From RYN-230 sp963837515 (GTDB taxonomy: Bacteria; Actinomycetota; Actinomycetes; Streptosporangiales; Streptosporangiaceae): DNA of 64,000 nt. The notes beneath the pieces are model-generated. The model worked only from the letters and a program-made list of their open reading frames with translations, had not been told where the DNA came from and made no database searches. Position numbers and translations under genes: made by a program. This document shows, piece by piece, positions 42,237 through 50,716 of the stretch (position 1 is the first letter of the stretch; every line of letters starts with the position of its first letter). The stretch lies in NCBI GenBank assembly GCA_963837515.1, contig CAWINT010000006.1:682001-746000 (forward strand). Direction: 5' to 3'.

Positions 42237-43136
42237 ATGATGGGCCAGGTGGGACGTATGCGCGGCTGGCCGGTGACGATCACCGAGCCGGGGCTGCTCG
42301 CTGAGCCCATCGGGCTGCGCCCGGTGCGTGCCCGTGACGCCTCGGTCTGGCGGGACGCCCGGGTGCGGAACGCCGACTGGCTGCGCCCCTGGGAGCCGAC
42401 CAACCCGGAGACCCCGCTGTACCGGTCCACGATCAGCCCCTACCTGGTGATGACCCGGACGATGCGGCGCGAAGCACGGCAGGGGCTCGCGCTGCCCTGG
42501 GTGATCACCTACGCCGGGCAGTTCGCCGGGCAGCTCACGGTGGGCAGCATCACCTGGGGCTCGGCCCGGTCCGCCCAAGTCGGCTACTGGATCGACGAGG
42601 CGTACGCCGGGCGGCAGGTCACCCCGACCGCGCTGGCCATGGCCATGGACCACTGTTTCTTCGTGGTCGGGCTGCACCGGGTCGAGGCCAGCATCCGGCC
42701 GGAGAACCACGCCAGCCGCCGGGTGGTGCAGAAACTCGGCTTCCGCGAGGAAGGATTGCGCCGCAGGTACCTGCACATCGACGGGGCCTGGCGGGACCAC
42801 CTGTGTTATGCCCTGACGGTGGAGGACGTGTCCGGCGGGCTGCTCCCCCGCTGGCGCAACGCGCTGTCCGCGCTGCGCGCGGGGCGGACCGGGCCGCAGC
42901 CGCCGGACGGCGCCGGATCGGGGACGCCCGCGACCGGCTGGTCCCCGTGGGCGGCGGACCCGCCCGGCGCGCGGCGGACGCGCGGGACGGGCGGAGCTGG
43001 TTACGGCGGCCCCGACGGCTATGGGCCGGCCGGCGGCAACGGAGGCGCCCGGGGCCACAGCCACGGCCGTGGCGGTGGCAGTGGTCCCGGCGGCGCGGGC
43101 GGATACGGCGGCGCGGGGTGGCCCAGGGGGTTGTAG
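42237..43136 (+). CDS. GNAT N-acetyltransferase (RimJ/RimL type) with Gly-rich tail
   Basis: 299 residues. Residues 15-200 are a RimJ-like GNAT domain: LRPVRARDASVWRDARVRNA, SAQVGYWIDEAYAGRQVTPT, RVEASIRPENHASRRVVQKL (acetyl-CoA loop) and GFREEGLRRRYLHIDGAWRD. The last ~85 residues are disordered and Gly/Arg/Pro-rich. Neighbourhood after moeA equals rimJ (Rv0995). ATG 42237 or 42240. It probably acetylates protein N-termini; the substrate is unproven. Confidence 0.9.
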   Translation: MMGQVGRMRGWPVTITEPGLLAEPIGLRPVRARDASVWRDARVRNADWLRPWEPTNPETPLYRSTISPYLVMTRTMRREARQGLALPWVITYAGQFAGQLTVGSITWGSARSAQVGYWIDEAYAGRQVTPTALAMAMDHCFFVVGLHRVEASIRPENHASRRVVQKLGFREEGLRRRYLHIDGAWRDHLCYALTVEDVSGGLLPRWRNALSALRAGRTGPQPPDGAGSGTPATGWSPWAADPPGARRTRGTGGAGYGGPDGYGPAGGNGGARGHSHGRGGGSGPGGAGGYGGAGWPRGL

Positions 43137-43422
43137 GCCCCGGTAACGCCGATCGGGAGCCCGGCGAGAGGGAGCCCGGCGATCTTACGACACACCGGGC
43201 CTAATGCTGTTCATCGGCGGCGCTGACGCCTACGGTGCGTGACGTGAGCAAGCCCGCACGGCGGTCCGTTATGCCTGCGCTCAGGCGCGGGCCGACCGCA
43301 TGCGGGTACGCCGGTCTTGCGTCGTTCTGGCTGGCCATAGCCGGGGTCTGCGGGCTTGCTGCCCCCGGCGTGGGCTGGATCACCGCGGCTGTACCGCGTC
43401 GTTGCGCCCGCGGGGTGGCCTC

Positions 43423-44323
43423 ATGAGTAGCGCGCTTCTGTATCTGGCCATCGTCGCCATCTGGGCGGGCGTCCTCATGCCCAAATGGCTGCGTCCCGCC
43501 CAGCCGAACCGGCACCGGACGGACGCGGCGCCGGACGGCCTCCCGGCGACTGAGGCGGCCGTGGCCTTCGCGCAGGAAGCCCCCGAAGGTGAATCCGCGG
43601 AGCGGGACATGCCGCGGCGGCCGGCCGCCGGCGAGCGCCGCGTGGTGGTGCGGCCGCAACGTGGCGCGGCGGCGCGCGCCTCGGCGTCCGATGAGTCGGC
43701 GGCGCGGGAGGACTCCGTGGCCGCGCGGGACGGTGCTGCGACGCGGGCTGGCAGCGCCGTGCGGGGTGGCTCTCCGGCCCGGGACGGTGCCGGCGCCCGG
43801 GACGGTGCTGCGACGCGGGACGGTGCTGCGACGCGGGCTGGTGCCGCCGCCCGGGACGGTGCCGCCGCCCGGGACGGTGCCGCCGCGGCGCGCCGGGCCA
43901 ACGTGCTGCGGGCCCGCCGCCGGATGCTGGGGACACTCGTGGCGCTCACGGTGGGCGCGTGCGTGATGGCCCTGACCCATCTGGCGGCCATCTGGGTGGT
44001 CGCTCCGCCCGTCGTCCTGCTGGGTCTGTTCCTGACGCTGCTGCGCGAGGCCGCCCGCACCGATGCTGCCCGAGCGCACCGGCGCGCCGAGGCCGCGGCA
44101 CGGGCGCAGTCGCGGGATGAGCTGCGTTTCGATCGCGAAGAGATGCGGCCCGAACGGCCCGACCCGTCGGAGTACAAGGAGGACGCCAGCGCCGGCCGCA
44201 CCGTCTGGACCAGCAGTGGAGATCAGCTATTACCACGCCGAGGTGATCGACATCTCGGCCCAGCTCGCCGACGAACCCTACGACCAGTACCGCGACGCCG
44301 CCAAGCGCGCTGTGGGCGACTGA
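43423..44323 (+). CDS. SepX/GlpR-like membrane protein, probable frameshift
   Basis: ATG 43423. N-terminal helix MSSALLYLAIVAIWAGVLMP with KWLRP, a long disordered middle carrying ARDGAATRAG-type repeats (43730-43890), then two helices (LGTLVALTVGACVMALTHLA, IWVVAPPVVLLGLFLTLL) and a charged segment. This is the layout of the actinobacterial division protein SepX (GlpR). The frame that should close it continues at about 44216 in another phase (EISYYHAEVIDISAQLADEP to AVGD, stop 44321-44323), whereas the uninterrupted frame runs on to 44541 through the hairpin. A one-base insertion (or error) near 44205-44220 is the simplest reading. Confidence 0.65.
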
Positions 44324-44380
44324 GGTACGCGTCCTCCCAGGCGGCCCCGGGGCAGGCCCCGGGCAGGCTGGTAAGACAGT

Positions 44381-44432
44381 TCGTGATCATGGGATTGGTG
44401 CTGTTGGAGCAGCACCAATCCCATGATCACGA
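44381..44432. terminator. 23-bp perfect hairpin upstream of tRNA-Ala
   Basis: Perfect 23-bp stem (44381-44403 with 44410-44432) and a 6-base TTGGAG loop, between the SepX-like gene and tRNA-Ala. Much longer than a normal terminator, and like the 36850 hairpin free of mismatches. Confidence 0.7.
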
Positions 44433-46237
44433 GCGGATTCCGACGCTGGGCGCCCGGGGCATGGGGTCGGCGGGCGCGCGGGCAGGTGCCGGAGTTTGCT
44501 ACGCTGACACCCGTTCCAGGGGCTGTAGCGCAGTCCGGTAGCGCACCTCGTTCGCATCGAGGGGGTCAGGGGTTCAAATCCCCTCAGCTCCACCTCTGGG
44601 ATCTGGTCTCTGACCAGGTCAGAAGCTCGTTGGTTAGGTCCCATCTTAGTTCCTGGGCTAGGGCCTTCCGCTATGTTGGGAGGAATTTGGGAGATCATCT
44701 TCTCCTTGCCTCCCGGTGACGGCACCTCCTGCGGGGTGTCTTGTGCTGCCAGTGGGTCCGGTACTGACGGTCCTGGCGTCCCCGAATCTTGAGCTCCCCA
44801 GCCCGGCACCCGCGGGTCTCGCGGGCGGAACGGCGCGAGGAGTTCGTCGAGCAGCGGGACGGGTGAGTGCTCGTTGAGGGCGGCCCGTTCGCGTAGCGAG
44901 TCTTCCCAGCGGGCCTGGAGGGCCGCCTTGAGGTCCTCGCGCATCCGGTCGGAAGTGTGGGCGTAGAGACCGCGCATGCCGGGCACCTCGTGGCCGAGGC
45001 GGTGCTCGGCGAGGATCTCGGGGATGCCATCTTCGGCCATCCAGGTCTTGTGGCCGTGCCTCATGCCGTGCGGGTTCAGGCCGTACTTGACCGGAAGCCA
45101 GCAGGCGACCGGGATGTCCCCGGGGATCGGCCGGATGCCCCGTCCCCGGGGGCGGGTGAACCCGGCGTCGCCGGGTGGGGCGGGCGCCCAGGTGGTGATC
45201 GGGATGCCTGGCCACGCGGAGCCGTCCACGATGGTGAGCCGGGGTGGCTTGCTGGGCTGCGGCTGGTACCGGCCGTCGCAGGCCGGGCGGAACACGCGGC
45301 GGGCGTAGTTGCTGCGCCGCGGGTGGCCGCCGTCCGGGCCGAGGAACACGTACTGCCCGCTGCCGCCGTGCTGGGTGACGCAGGAACATCGCTGCCTGGG
45401 CTGGGCTTTGATCTGCCGGGCGAGTAGTCCGGCCAGGAACGACGGGAGGTTGACGGGCAGGCAGGGTTCCCAGTGGGGGCTGCGGTAGGAGTCGTCCTTG
45501 GGCGGGAGCCGGTGGAACGTGCTGCGGATCTCCCGTAGCTGCCACTCGACGTGGATCTCGTCGTCGCGGACGTAGTCGCGTTCGAGGCCAATCGTCTCGC
45601 CCCAGCGAAGTCCGGTGTAACCGATCGTGATCACCATGGTGAAGTCCTCGTCACGGCCGGACAGCAGCGCGGCCCGCTCGGCGACCAGTAACGCCTGCAG
45701 CGGCGTGGCCCACACCCGCTGCGGGCCGCGGTCCAGCTTGCGGCCGGTCCTCCGGCCGCGGTTGCGCGGCCTTATCGCGGGGTTGTAGGGAATCAGCGGC
45801 GGCTTGGCCGCTGCCGCGTCGCCCAGCATCGTGCACAGCACGGCCCGGGCGTCACGGGCGACTCGCCGGGAGACGCCAGTCCGGGCCGGGATGGAGTTCT
45901 CCCACCGGGTGATGTCCTCGGTGGTGAGCGAGCCCAGCTCGCTGGCGCCGAAGGACGGGCGGATGAACCGGCGGATCAGGTACTCGCGGTTCTCCACGGT
46001 GCTGAGCCCTACGTCCTGCAAGGTCATCCACCGCTCGATCCACGCGCAGAGCGTGATCTTCCCCGCGTTCGGGTCGGTCCACCGGCCTTCACGGATCCTG
46101 GCTTCCTGGTCGCGTCCCCAGGTGAGCGCGGCGGCCTTGGTCTCGAACCCGGACTCGCTGGTCTCGATGCCGCTCGGCAGCTTGTACTTCACCCGCCACG
46201 GCTTCGCGCTTCTCCCCCGCTTCTCCGCGTACGCCAT
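44387..46237 (-). CDS. Tyrosine integrase reading through tRNA-Ala
   Basis: ATG 46237 behind GGAGG gives MAYAEKRGRSAKPWRVKYKL. Arm-binding and core-binding domains (about 1-190) precede the catalytic domain: TIGYTGLRWGETIGLERDYV (Arg I), NPHGMRHGHKTWMAEDG (HxxR), LGHEVPGMRGLYAHTSDRM (His, nucleophile Tyr). Residues to about 548 belong to the element; codons 549-573 are antisense to tRNA-Ala (GFEPLTPSMRTRCATGLRYS) and the last 43 come from host DNA and the hairpin. In the excised circle the C-terminus would differ. Directional integration into the tRNA 3' end is inferred. Confidence 0.88.
   Translation of the reverse strand: MAYAEKRGRSAKPWRVKYKLPSGIETSESGFETKAAALTWGRDQEARIREGRWTDPNAGKITLCAWIERWMTLQDVGLSTVENREYLIRRFIRPSFGASELGSLTTEDITRWENSIPARTGVSRRVARDARAVLCTMLGDAAAAKPPLIPYNPAIRPRNRGRRTGRKLDRGPQRVWATPLQALLVAERAALLSGRDEDFTMVITIGYTGLRWGETIGLERDYVRDDEIHVEWQLREIRSTFHRLPPKDDSYRSPHWEPCLPVNLPSFLAGLLARQIKAQPRQRCSCVTQHGGSGQYVFLGPDGGHPRRSNYARRVFRPACDGRYQPQPSKPPRLTIVDGSAWPGIPITTWAPAPPGDAGFTRPRGRGIRPIPGDIPVACWLPVKYGLNPHGMRHGHKTWMAEDGIPEILAEHRLGHEVPGMRGLYAHTSDRMREDLKAALQARWEDSLRERAALNEHSPVPLLDELLAPFRPRDPRVPGWGAQDSGTPGPSVPDPLAAQDTPQEVPSPGGKEKMISQIPPNIAEGPSPGTKMGPNQRASDLVRDQIPEVELRGFEPLTPSMRTRCATGLRYSPWNGCQRSKLRHLPARPPTPCPGRPASESARDHGIGAAPTAPIP
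44519..44592 (+). tRNA. tRNA-Ala(CGC), attachment site of the adjacent element
   Basis: 74-base cloverleaf: acceptor GGGGCTG/CAGCTCC (one G-U), D stem GCGC/GCGC, anticodon stem CCTCG/CGAGG with loop TTCGCAT (anticodon CGC), T stem AGGGG/CCCCT with TTCAAAT, discriminator A, no encoded CCA. The integrase 3' end runs straight into its 3' half, so the tRNA 3' end is the probable att core. Confidence 0.97.
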
Positions 46238-46360
46238 GCTGTCCTCCGGGTGATGTCTCTCGACGAGCTGGCCGCCGACCCTCCGGGCCGCCGGCGGCCG
46301 GTCATGCGCCATCGCAGCTGAGCGTCGGGTGGCCGGTGCCAGTAGTGGCCTCGGGTCGTT

Positions 46361-46567
46361 TCAGCGGCTTGCGCGGCGCTCGCGTAGTGTGATCGGCTGG
46401 CGAGCCCCGGCCTTCATGATCTCCGCGATGTCGTCATCGCTGAACCGCAGATGCTTGCCAATGAACGTACACGGAATCAAACGAGTCGCAGCCTTTGTCT
46501 TGAGCCACGACTCACGAACCTTGAGGATGCCTGCTGCCTCAGCAACAGTGTAGAGCTTATCCGCCAT
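46361..46567 (-). CDS. Excisionase/AlpA-type helix-turn-helix protein
   Basis: 68 residues, ATG 46567 behind GGAG. MerR-like winged helix: LYTVAEAAGILKVRESWLKT, then IPCTFIGKHLRFSDDDIAEI. Lies 123 bases upstream of int on the same strand, the usual xis-int order. It would bend DNA at the att site and direct excision. Confidence 0.85.
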   Translation of the reverse strand: MADKLYTVAEAAGILKVRESWLKTKAATRLIPCTFIGKHLRFSDDDIAEIMKAGARQPITLRERRASR

Positions 46568-46719
46568 TGTCACTCCGCTCTATCTGCACGCAAGGTGCCC
46601 GAGCACGTCGCCGACTTCGTGTGTCTCACCCGGCACTATGGGATCGCGCTCAAAGTTACGTCAATCCCTCGTGCCCCTGTCAAACAAGAAGCACATGATC
46701 GGATTGCCATCTCCGGTAA

Positions 46720-46738
46720 TGACTAGTGCTGACTAGTG
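46720..46738. promoter_or_regulatory. Helically phased direct repeat upstream of xis
   Basis: TGACTAGTG occurs at 46720-46728 and 46730-46738, exactly 10 bases apart. Tandem, one-turn-spaced repeats are typical of Xis-type binding. It is about 155 bases upstream of the xis start in a 377-base gap (46568-46944) that is AT-richer than its surroundings and has no supported gene. Confidence 0.35.
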
Positions 46739-46944
46739 AGGCTCAGTTATGCACAATTCGCTTCAGCACCGCCGGCTGCGGTGGAAAAAGCTGGCGCGGT
46801 AAGGAAATCGTGGCCTTACAGATCGACCTGGTATGTCACTGCGTCTGAGCCCGCGCCGCCGCCAGCCGCTGCTGCCAGTCCGGGAAGGCTTCCTCTGCTG
46901 GCCTCGTTCGCGTGGTCAGATGCGAACCGAAGTTTGGCAAGACG

Positions 46945-47388
46945 TTACGGCTGCTGAGCCTCGTCACGATGGCGGCGGATCTCGTTCAGTCGGCGAATGA
47001 TCTCTCGGAGACCCATCTCATCGACCGCATCGCCGTACACACCGAGATAGCGGCCCGCCAACATCCGCAGATCGCAAGTCGGCAGGTCGGAAGCGACCGG
47101 ATCACCAATGAACGGGTTCGATCTGTCTACTGGCTTACCCGAGGCGATGCAGTCCCAGAACTGTTCCTCAGTCACCTGAAGCTGCAGCGACCTAATCGTT
47201 GACTCCCATAAGGTGCCAAGTGACGTGTTATCGACAGGATGGGAGATCTTCGTGCTCAGCACGGATCCATCGGGAAGTCGCTTCCTGTACCTGTCATGAT
47301 CGCCATGCGCCTTCCCCGTGGCTGTCTGCTTCGGCTCCCAGAGGTCGGCGCGGACAAACGCCTGAAGGTCACGGCGCGATGGGGTCAC
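46945..47388 (-). CDS. Toxin of a Phd-linked type II system (translational-repressor-like)
   Basis: 147 residues from GTG 47388, which overlaps the upstream antitoxin stop (GTGA). The core HDRYRKRLPDGSVLSTKISH, LWESTIRSLQLQVTEEQFWD and CIASGKPVDR matches a family annotated as cytotoxic translational repressors of toxin-antitoxin systems in actinomycetes. The frame is open further upstream (to 47499), but the overlap decides the start. No catalytic residues are established for this family. Confidence 0.6.
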   Translation of the reverse strand: MTPSRRDLQAFVRADLWEPKQTATGKAHGDHDRYRKRLPDGSVLSTKISHPVDNTSLGTLWESTIRSLQLQVTEEQFWDCIASGKPVDRSNPFIGDPVASDLPTCDLRMLAGRYLGVYGDAVDEMGLREIIRRLNEIRRHRDEAQQP

Positions 47389-47732
47389 AGGGTGCAGCCA
47401 AGCCACTCCGCGAGCTGCTGGTTCGAGCTGATCTCCACGAGTAGCACCAAGCCCCAGTTCTCTCGATGGTTCGGTGCCTCGAACAGCTCCTCCCGCCACT
47501 CTGCCGCGTACTCTCGCAACTCGCTGATCATGGCGTCGATTACTGCCTCGTACGTAGGCGCCTCAGCCCAAAGCGGCACGCCTGGCAGAGAGGCCGACCA
47601 CAGCCCACTGTCCTCGAGGTTCACCTGGGCATGGGAGGGCACAACGACCTCTAGGTAGTGCCGGAGGCCGTCGCTGGCATGCAGCTTCTCACTGAACACT
47701 TTCCGTGCCCGCTCGAAATCCTGCACCGTCAT
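47385..47732 (-). CDS. Antitoxin partner of the preceding toxin
   Basis: 115 residues, ATG 47732 behind GGAAGGA. The middle and end (GLWSASLPGVPLWAEAPTYE, AVIDAMISELREYAAEWREE, PNHRENWGLVLLVEISSNQQ) resemble the C-terminal HicB-like half of longer Phd-type antitoxins; the N-terminal DNA-binding part here is short (VQDFERARKVFSEKLHASDG). It shares a 105-base divergent promoter with vapB at 47838. Confidence 0.55.
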   Translation of the reverse strand: MTVQDFERARKVFSEKLHASDGLRHYLEVVVPSHAQVNLEDSGLWSASLPGVPLWAEAPTYEAVIDAMISELREYAAEWREELFEAPNHRENWGLVLLVEISSNQQLAEWLGCTL

Positions 47733-47837
47733 GAACGTTCCTTCCCAGGCTGGCAGCCCATGCCTACCATCCAGGCTAGCAAGCAACCTTGTAACTCGCG
47801 AGCGATTGTAGCCACAATTTTGTGATACCTTCATCTC

Positions 47838-48131
47838 ATGGTGGCGGACGCGCACGCCGTCGGTCTCCGGGATCTGCGGCATCACACGAGTGAGGTGCTG
47901 GCCAGGGTCCGCCGTGGCGAGACGATCGACGTGACCGAACACGGCCGGCTGATCGCGCGGATCGTCCCGGTCGGGGAACGCCAGCCTGCCCCGGTGCTGG
48001 CGCGCCTGGCCGCGTCCGGCCGGGCCACCCTGGCCCGCCGCCCTGGCTACCGGCCCCGGATGCGTCCCGGCGATGGGACTGACCGGCTCTCCGAGGCACT
48101 CGCGGCGCTGCGCGACGAGGAACGCTGGTGA
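47838..48131 (+). CDS. VapB/Phd-YefM type antitoxin
   Basis: 97 residues. N-terminal Phd fold VGLRDLRHHTSEVLARVRRG and ETIDVTEHGRLIARIVPVGE, then a flexible C-terminus that would wrap the toxin. Stop overlaps vapC by 4 bases. A CACAA-TT-TTGTG palindrome at 47813-47824 just upstream is a candidate autoregulatory operator. Confidence 0.88.
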   Translation: MVADAHAVGLRDLRHHTSEVLARVRRGETIDVTEHGRLIARIVPVGERQPAPVLARLAASGRATLARRPGYRPRMRPGDGTDRLSEALAALRDEERW

Positions 48132-48529
48132 GCCTCTACTACGCAGATACGTCCGCAGTGATCAAGCTGCTCGTCGAGGAAAGCCACTCCAAGGCGTTCG
48201 CGGCGTTCTACGACGCGCACGCGGATGCGGAATGGGCCAGCTCGGCGCTGCTGCGGATCGAGCTCACCCGGGCCGTGACCCGCGCCCTGCCCGCACTGCT
48301 GCCCGACGCCCGTGACCTGCTGCCCGCGTTCTCCTTCATCGCGATCGACGACGACATCGTGGAAGCAGCGATGAACGAGCCCGATCGAGGGCTGCGTTCC
48401 CGGGACGCGATCCACCTGGCCACCGCCCGCGTTCTCGGCGAGGACCTGGACGCCATCGTCAGCTACGACGACCGCTTGCTCAAAGCAGCGACCGATGCAG
48501 GCCTGGAGACGGCGTCTCCCCGGGACTGA
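48128..48529 (+). CDS. VapC PIN-domain ribonuclease toxin
   Basis: 133 residues, GTG 48128. PIN acidic residues: YYADTSAVIKLLVEE (Asp), SSALLRIELTRAV (Glu), SRDAIHLATARVLGEDLDAI (Asp), VSYDDRLLKAA (Asp). Mg-dependent RNase neutralised by the upstream antitoxin. Confidence 0.93.
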   Translation: MSLYYADTSAVIKLLVEESHSKAFAAFYDAHADAEWASSALLRIELTRAVTRALPALLPDARDLLPAFSFIAIDDDIVEAAMNEPDRGLRSRDAIHLATARVLGEDLDAIVSYDDRLLKAATDAGLETASPRD

Positions 48530-48636
48530 CCGCCGCGCAGGATGGGTCGCTGCCACGGCAGCGGTGATGATCACATCAGCCAGTTCGGCGAGGAGGTCAT
48601 CGCGGCTGCGGGAGACCCCTTGCGCGAGTTTAGCCG

Positions 48637-49035
48637 TCAGCTGTCCGGGATCAGGTCGGCTACGTCATTGTGCAGTGTGGCCATCGCCTGGTCGAACGTG
48701 GCGAGCCGGGAACCGCGGGCCTGGGCGAGCTGGGCCAGGTAAGCGCCGGTGACCTGGCGGTGGCCGATGATCCCCTGAATGGGAACGTCCGCGTACCCGG
48801 CATCGTCGGGCCAGAATTCGTGCCGCGCGTCGCCGGTGGCCCCGGCCAGAACTGCTTGCGCGGTGGCGGCCGGCTGGCCTTCGCGGATGAGCAGGCGCAT
48901 GAGGCTGCCCTGGGTAATTGGGCAGGTTGCGAAGTTCCCGCTGGTGCCGACGAACCAGTTCTCAGCCGCCACATGGTGAACGTGATCACCGACGAGCAGG
49001 GCGATGAGCACGTTCGCGTCGAGCAGGACGGTCAC
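48637..49035 (-). CDS. VapC PIN-domain ribonuclease toxin (second pair)
   Basis: 132 residues. MTVLLDANVLIALLVGDHVH (Asp), TCPITQGSLMRLLIREG (in place of a canonical Glu box, Gln/Ser are seen), VTGAYLAQLAQARGSRLATF, FDQAMATL (Asp). Resembles the MtVapC group with H-rich loop. Start ATG 49035 overlaps the antitoxin stop (ATGA). Diverged from the VapC at 48128, so not a local duplication. Confidence 0.92.
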   Translation of the reverse strand: MTVLLDANVLIALLVGDHVHHVAAENWFVGTSGNFATCPITQGSLMRLLIREGQPAATAQAVLAGATGDARHEFWPDDAGYADVPIQGIIGHRQVTGAYLAQLAQARGSRLATFDQAMATLHNDVADLIPDS

Positions 49036-49262
49036 TGATCGTCGTCCTCCAGCCGCCTTACGTCCTCACTGGTGATCGTCCTGCCGAGGTGCGCGACGGG
49101 CAAGCCAGTACGGGCACTTCTCGCTATCTCACCAGGGGGGCCCGAGCCGAGTCCGCGGCGGATAAGCCCGGCGACGGCCTGGCTCAACGACTGATGGGTA
49201 TCCCTGGCGATCGCGACCGCCTGAGCGTGAAGATCATCAGGGATGTCGAGGGTAGTGCGCAT
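49032..49262 (-). CDS. VapB ribbon-helix-helix antitoxin
   Basis: 76 residues. MRTTLDIPDDLHAQAVAIAR is the ribbon strand and first helix of the RHH fold; SQAVAGLIRRGLG the second helix; then a toxin-wrapping tail (GRTITSEDVRRLEDDDQ). ATG 49262. Confidence 0.9.
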   Translation of the reverse strand: MRTTLDIPDDLHAQAVAIARDTHQSLSQAVAGLIRRGLGSGPPGEIARSARTGLPVAHLGRTITSEDVRRLEDDDQ

Positions 49263-49430
49263 ACCAGAAGTATAACTTCACTTCATCATGATGCAATGAT
49301 GCGCCTTGGCCGCCCAAATCGCCGTGCGGGTTGTGCTTGACGCGCCTCGACGCCGCGCAGAGTCGCCCGCTGTCACAGGATCAGCCCGTGAGGCGGGCCG
49401 TCTACGCTTACGAACAAGCCGCGCTCACGG

Positions 49431-50042
49431 CTAGAAAAGGGTCTCAGCATCCCTGCCGCCTCCCGACTCTGCGCCGCGAAGCTCGCCGAGCGACAGCGAG
49501 CTCCCGTCGTGCCGGGTGGCAAGCCGTACGAACAGCCGCGCCGTCACCAGGGCGTCGAAGGTGGCGCGATGCGGGACAAGACCGGAGGGCAGGCCGTCAG
49601 CCAGCGAGAACGCTGTGACCAGCGCGCCGAGCTTGTAACTCACCTGGCCCGGCAGCAGTCGCCGGGCGAGCTTGAGAGTGTCAAGGACCTCGGGGCACTC
49701 CCATCCGCCGAGATGGCGCCGCAGCACGCCGACATCGACATGCGCGTTGTGCGCGACCAAGACGTCGGCATCAAGCGCGTCTCGGACTTCGCTTTCGATG
49801 TCAGCAAAGGCTGGCGCTGCCGCTAGGGCCTCGTTCGTCAGGCCGCGGATGCGAGCGGCGATACGGCTGACCGGACGCGGGGGCCTCACCAGCCAGCTGG
49901 CTGGCGCACCAATGATGCCCGCGGCGACGGGCACCACCGCCACCTGCCTGCCCGCCGCGACCGGACGGCGCGCCAGTAGCGCCCGGACCTGCTCGCGCGC
50001 CTGGCCGTCCGTCAACTCCAGATAACCGGCGAGGTCAGCCAC
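49431..50042 (-). CDS. DnaQ-like 3'-5' exonuclease fold lacking the first catalytic motif
   Basis: 203 residues. The DEDDh fold is clear: RPPRPVSRIAARIRGLTNEA, VLVAHNAHVDVGVLRRHLG (Exo II), LDTLKLARRLLPGQVSYKLG and VPHRATFDALVTARLFVRLA (Exo III with His and Asp). But where Exo I should read DxExT, the protein has QVAVVPVAAGIIGAPASWLV: both metal-binding acidic residues are gone. It is either inactive and used for binding, or decayed. ATG 50042. Confidence 0.75.
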   Translation of the reverse strand: MADLAGYLELTDGQAREQVRALLARRPVAAGRQVAVVPVAAGIIGAPASWLVRPPRPVSRIAARIRGLTNEALAAAPAFADIESEVRDALDADVLVAHNAHVDVGVLRRHLGGWECPEVLDTLKLARRLLPGQVSYKLGALVTAFSLADGLPSGLVPHRATFDALVTARLFVRLATRHDGSSLSLGELRGAESGGGRDAETLF

Positions 50043-50159
50043 CCCGTGAGGTTACTCCCAGCCCCCATCTACTGAGGAGATCAATCCCGTGCGCTTCTTC
50101 CGCGGCACCCCGTTCGCGAACTGAAGCGTTGACGGGTCACGTGCTGGCAGACTGTCCGG

Positions 50160-50507
50160 GTGGCGCAGACAGGTCTGCCGGAACTGGATGTGGCCCGAGT
50201 GCGCCGCTGGTGCGACCAGCGTGTCCCGGCGCATCTTCGCGACCAGATCCGAGTGGAATGCGATCTCGCGCCCCGCCACCTGACGATCGTCGAGTGCCGG
50301 CCGCCCTGGCATCAGCACGCGGGCGCGGAATGGACCAGGTTCCCGATCGCCCGGCTCCGCTACACCAAGGCAACCGGGCGCTGGTCGCTGTTCTGGCGCG
50401 ATCGCAACCTGCGCTTCCACCCCTATGACCGGCTCGCCGCGTCACCGCACGTTGACGAGATCCTGCAGGAAATCGACCGCGATCCCACCAGCATCTTCTG
50501 GGGATAG
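50160..50507 (+). CDS. DUF3024 family protein
   Basis: 115 residues from GTG 50160. Pattern RRWCDQRVPAHLRDQIRVEC, TIVECRPPWHQHAGAEWTRF, RLRYTKATGRWSLFWRDRNL and the end VDEILQEIDRDPTSIFWG fits DUF3024, a family of small proteins of unknown function common on mobile elements of actinomycetes. Isolated gene; the 209-base gap that follows holds only the promoter region of the next pair. Confidence 0.8.
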   Translation: MAQTGLPELDVARVRRWCDQRVPAHLRDQIRVECDLAPRHLTIVECRPPWHQHAGAEWTRFPIARLRYTKATGRWSLFWRDRNLRFHPYDRLAASPHVDEILQEIDRDPTSIFWG

Positions 50508-50716
50508 GAAGCCACAGCGCCGGGCCGGTGGCTTCCCGGCCACCGCCGCACACCCTACGTACGCGGCCGCCTGTGGCGCGGAAAGCCTGCGTGGCTCCAT
50601 CTCGAACCGGGCGCCTGGGCCGTGGGCTGAGGCTCAGCCTGACATCAGCCAGTCAGGTCTACAGCCAACAGTGATACAGTAGGATAGTAGGAAAATCTGA
50701 TTTCCTGGAGTGCTCT

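Noticed and set aside
43235..43426. 63-codon frame ending in ATGA overlap with the SepX-like start
   Set aside because: It has one hydrophobic stretch and a tempting overlap, but no ribosome site and atypical composition; not enough to call a gene.
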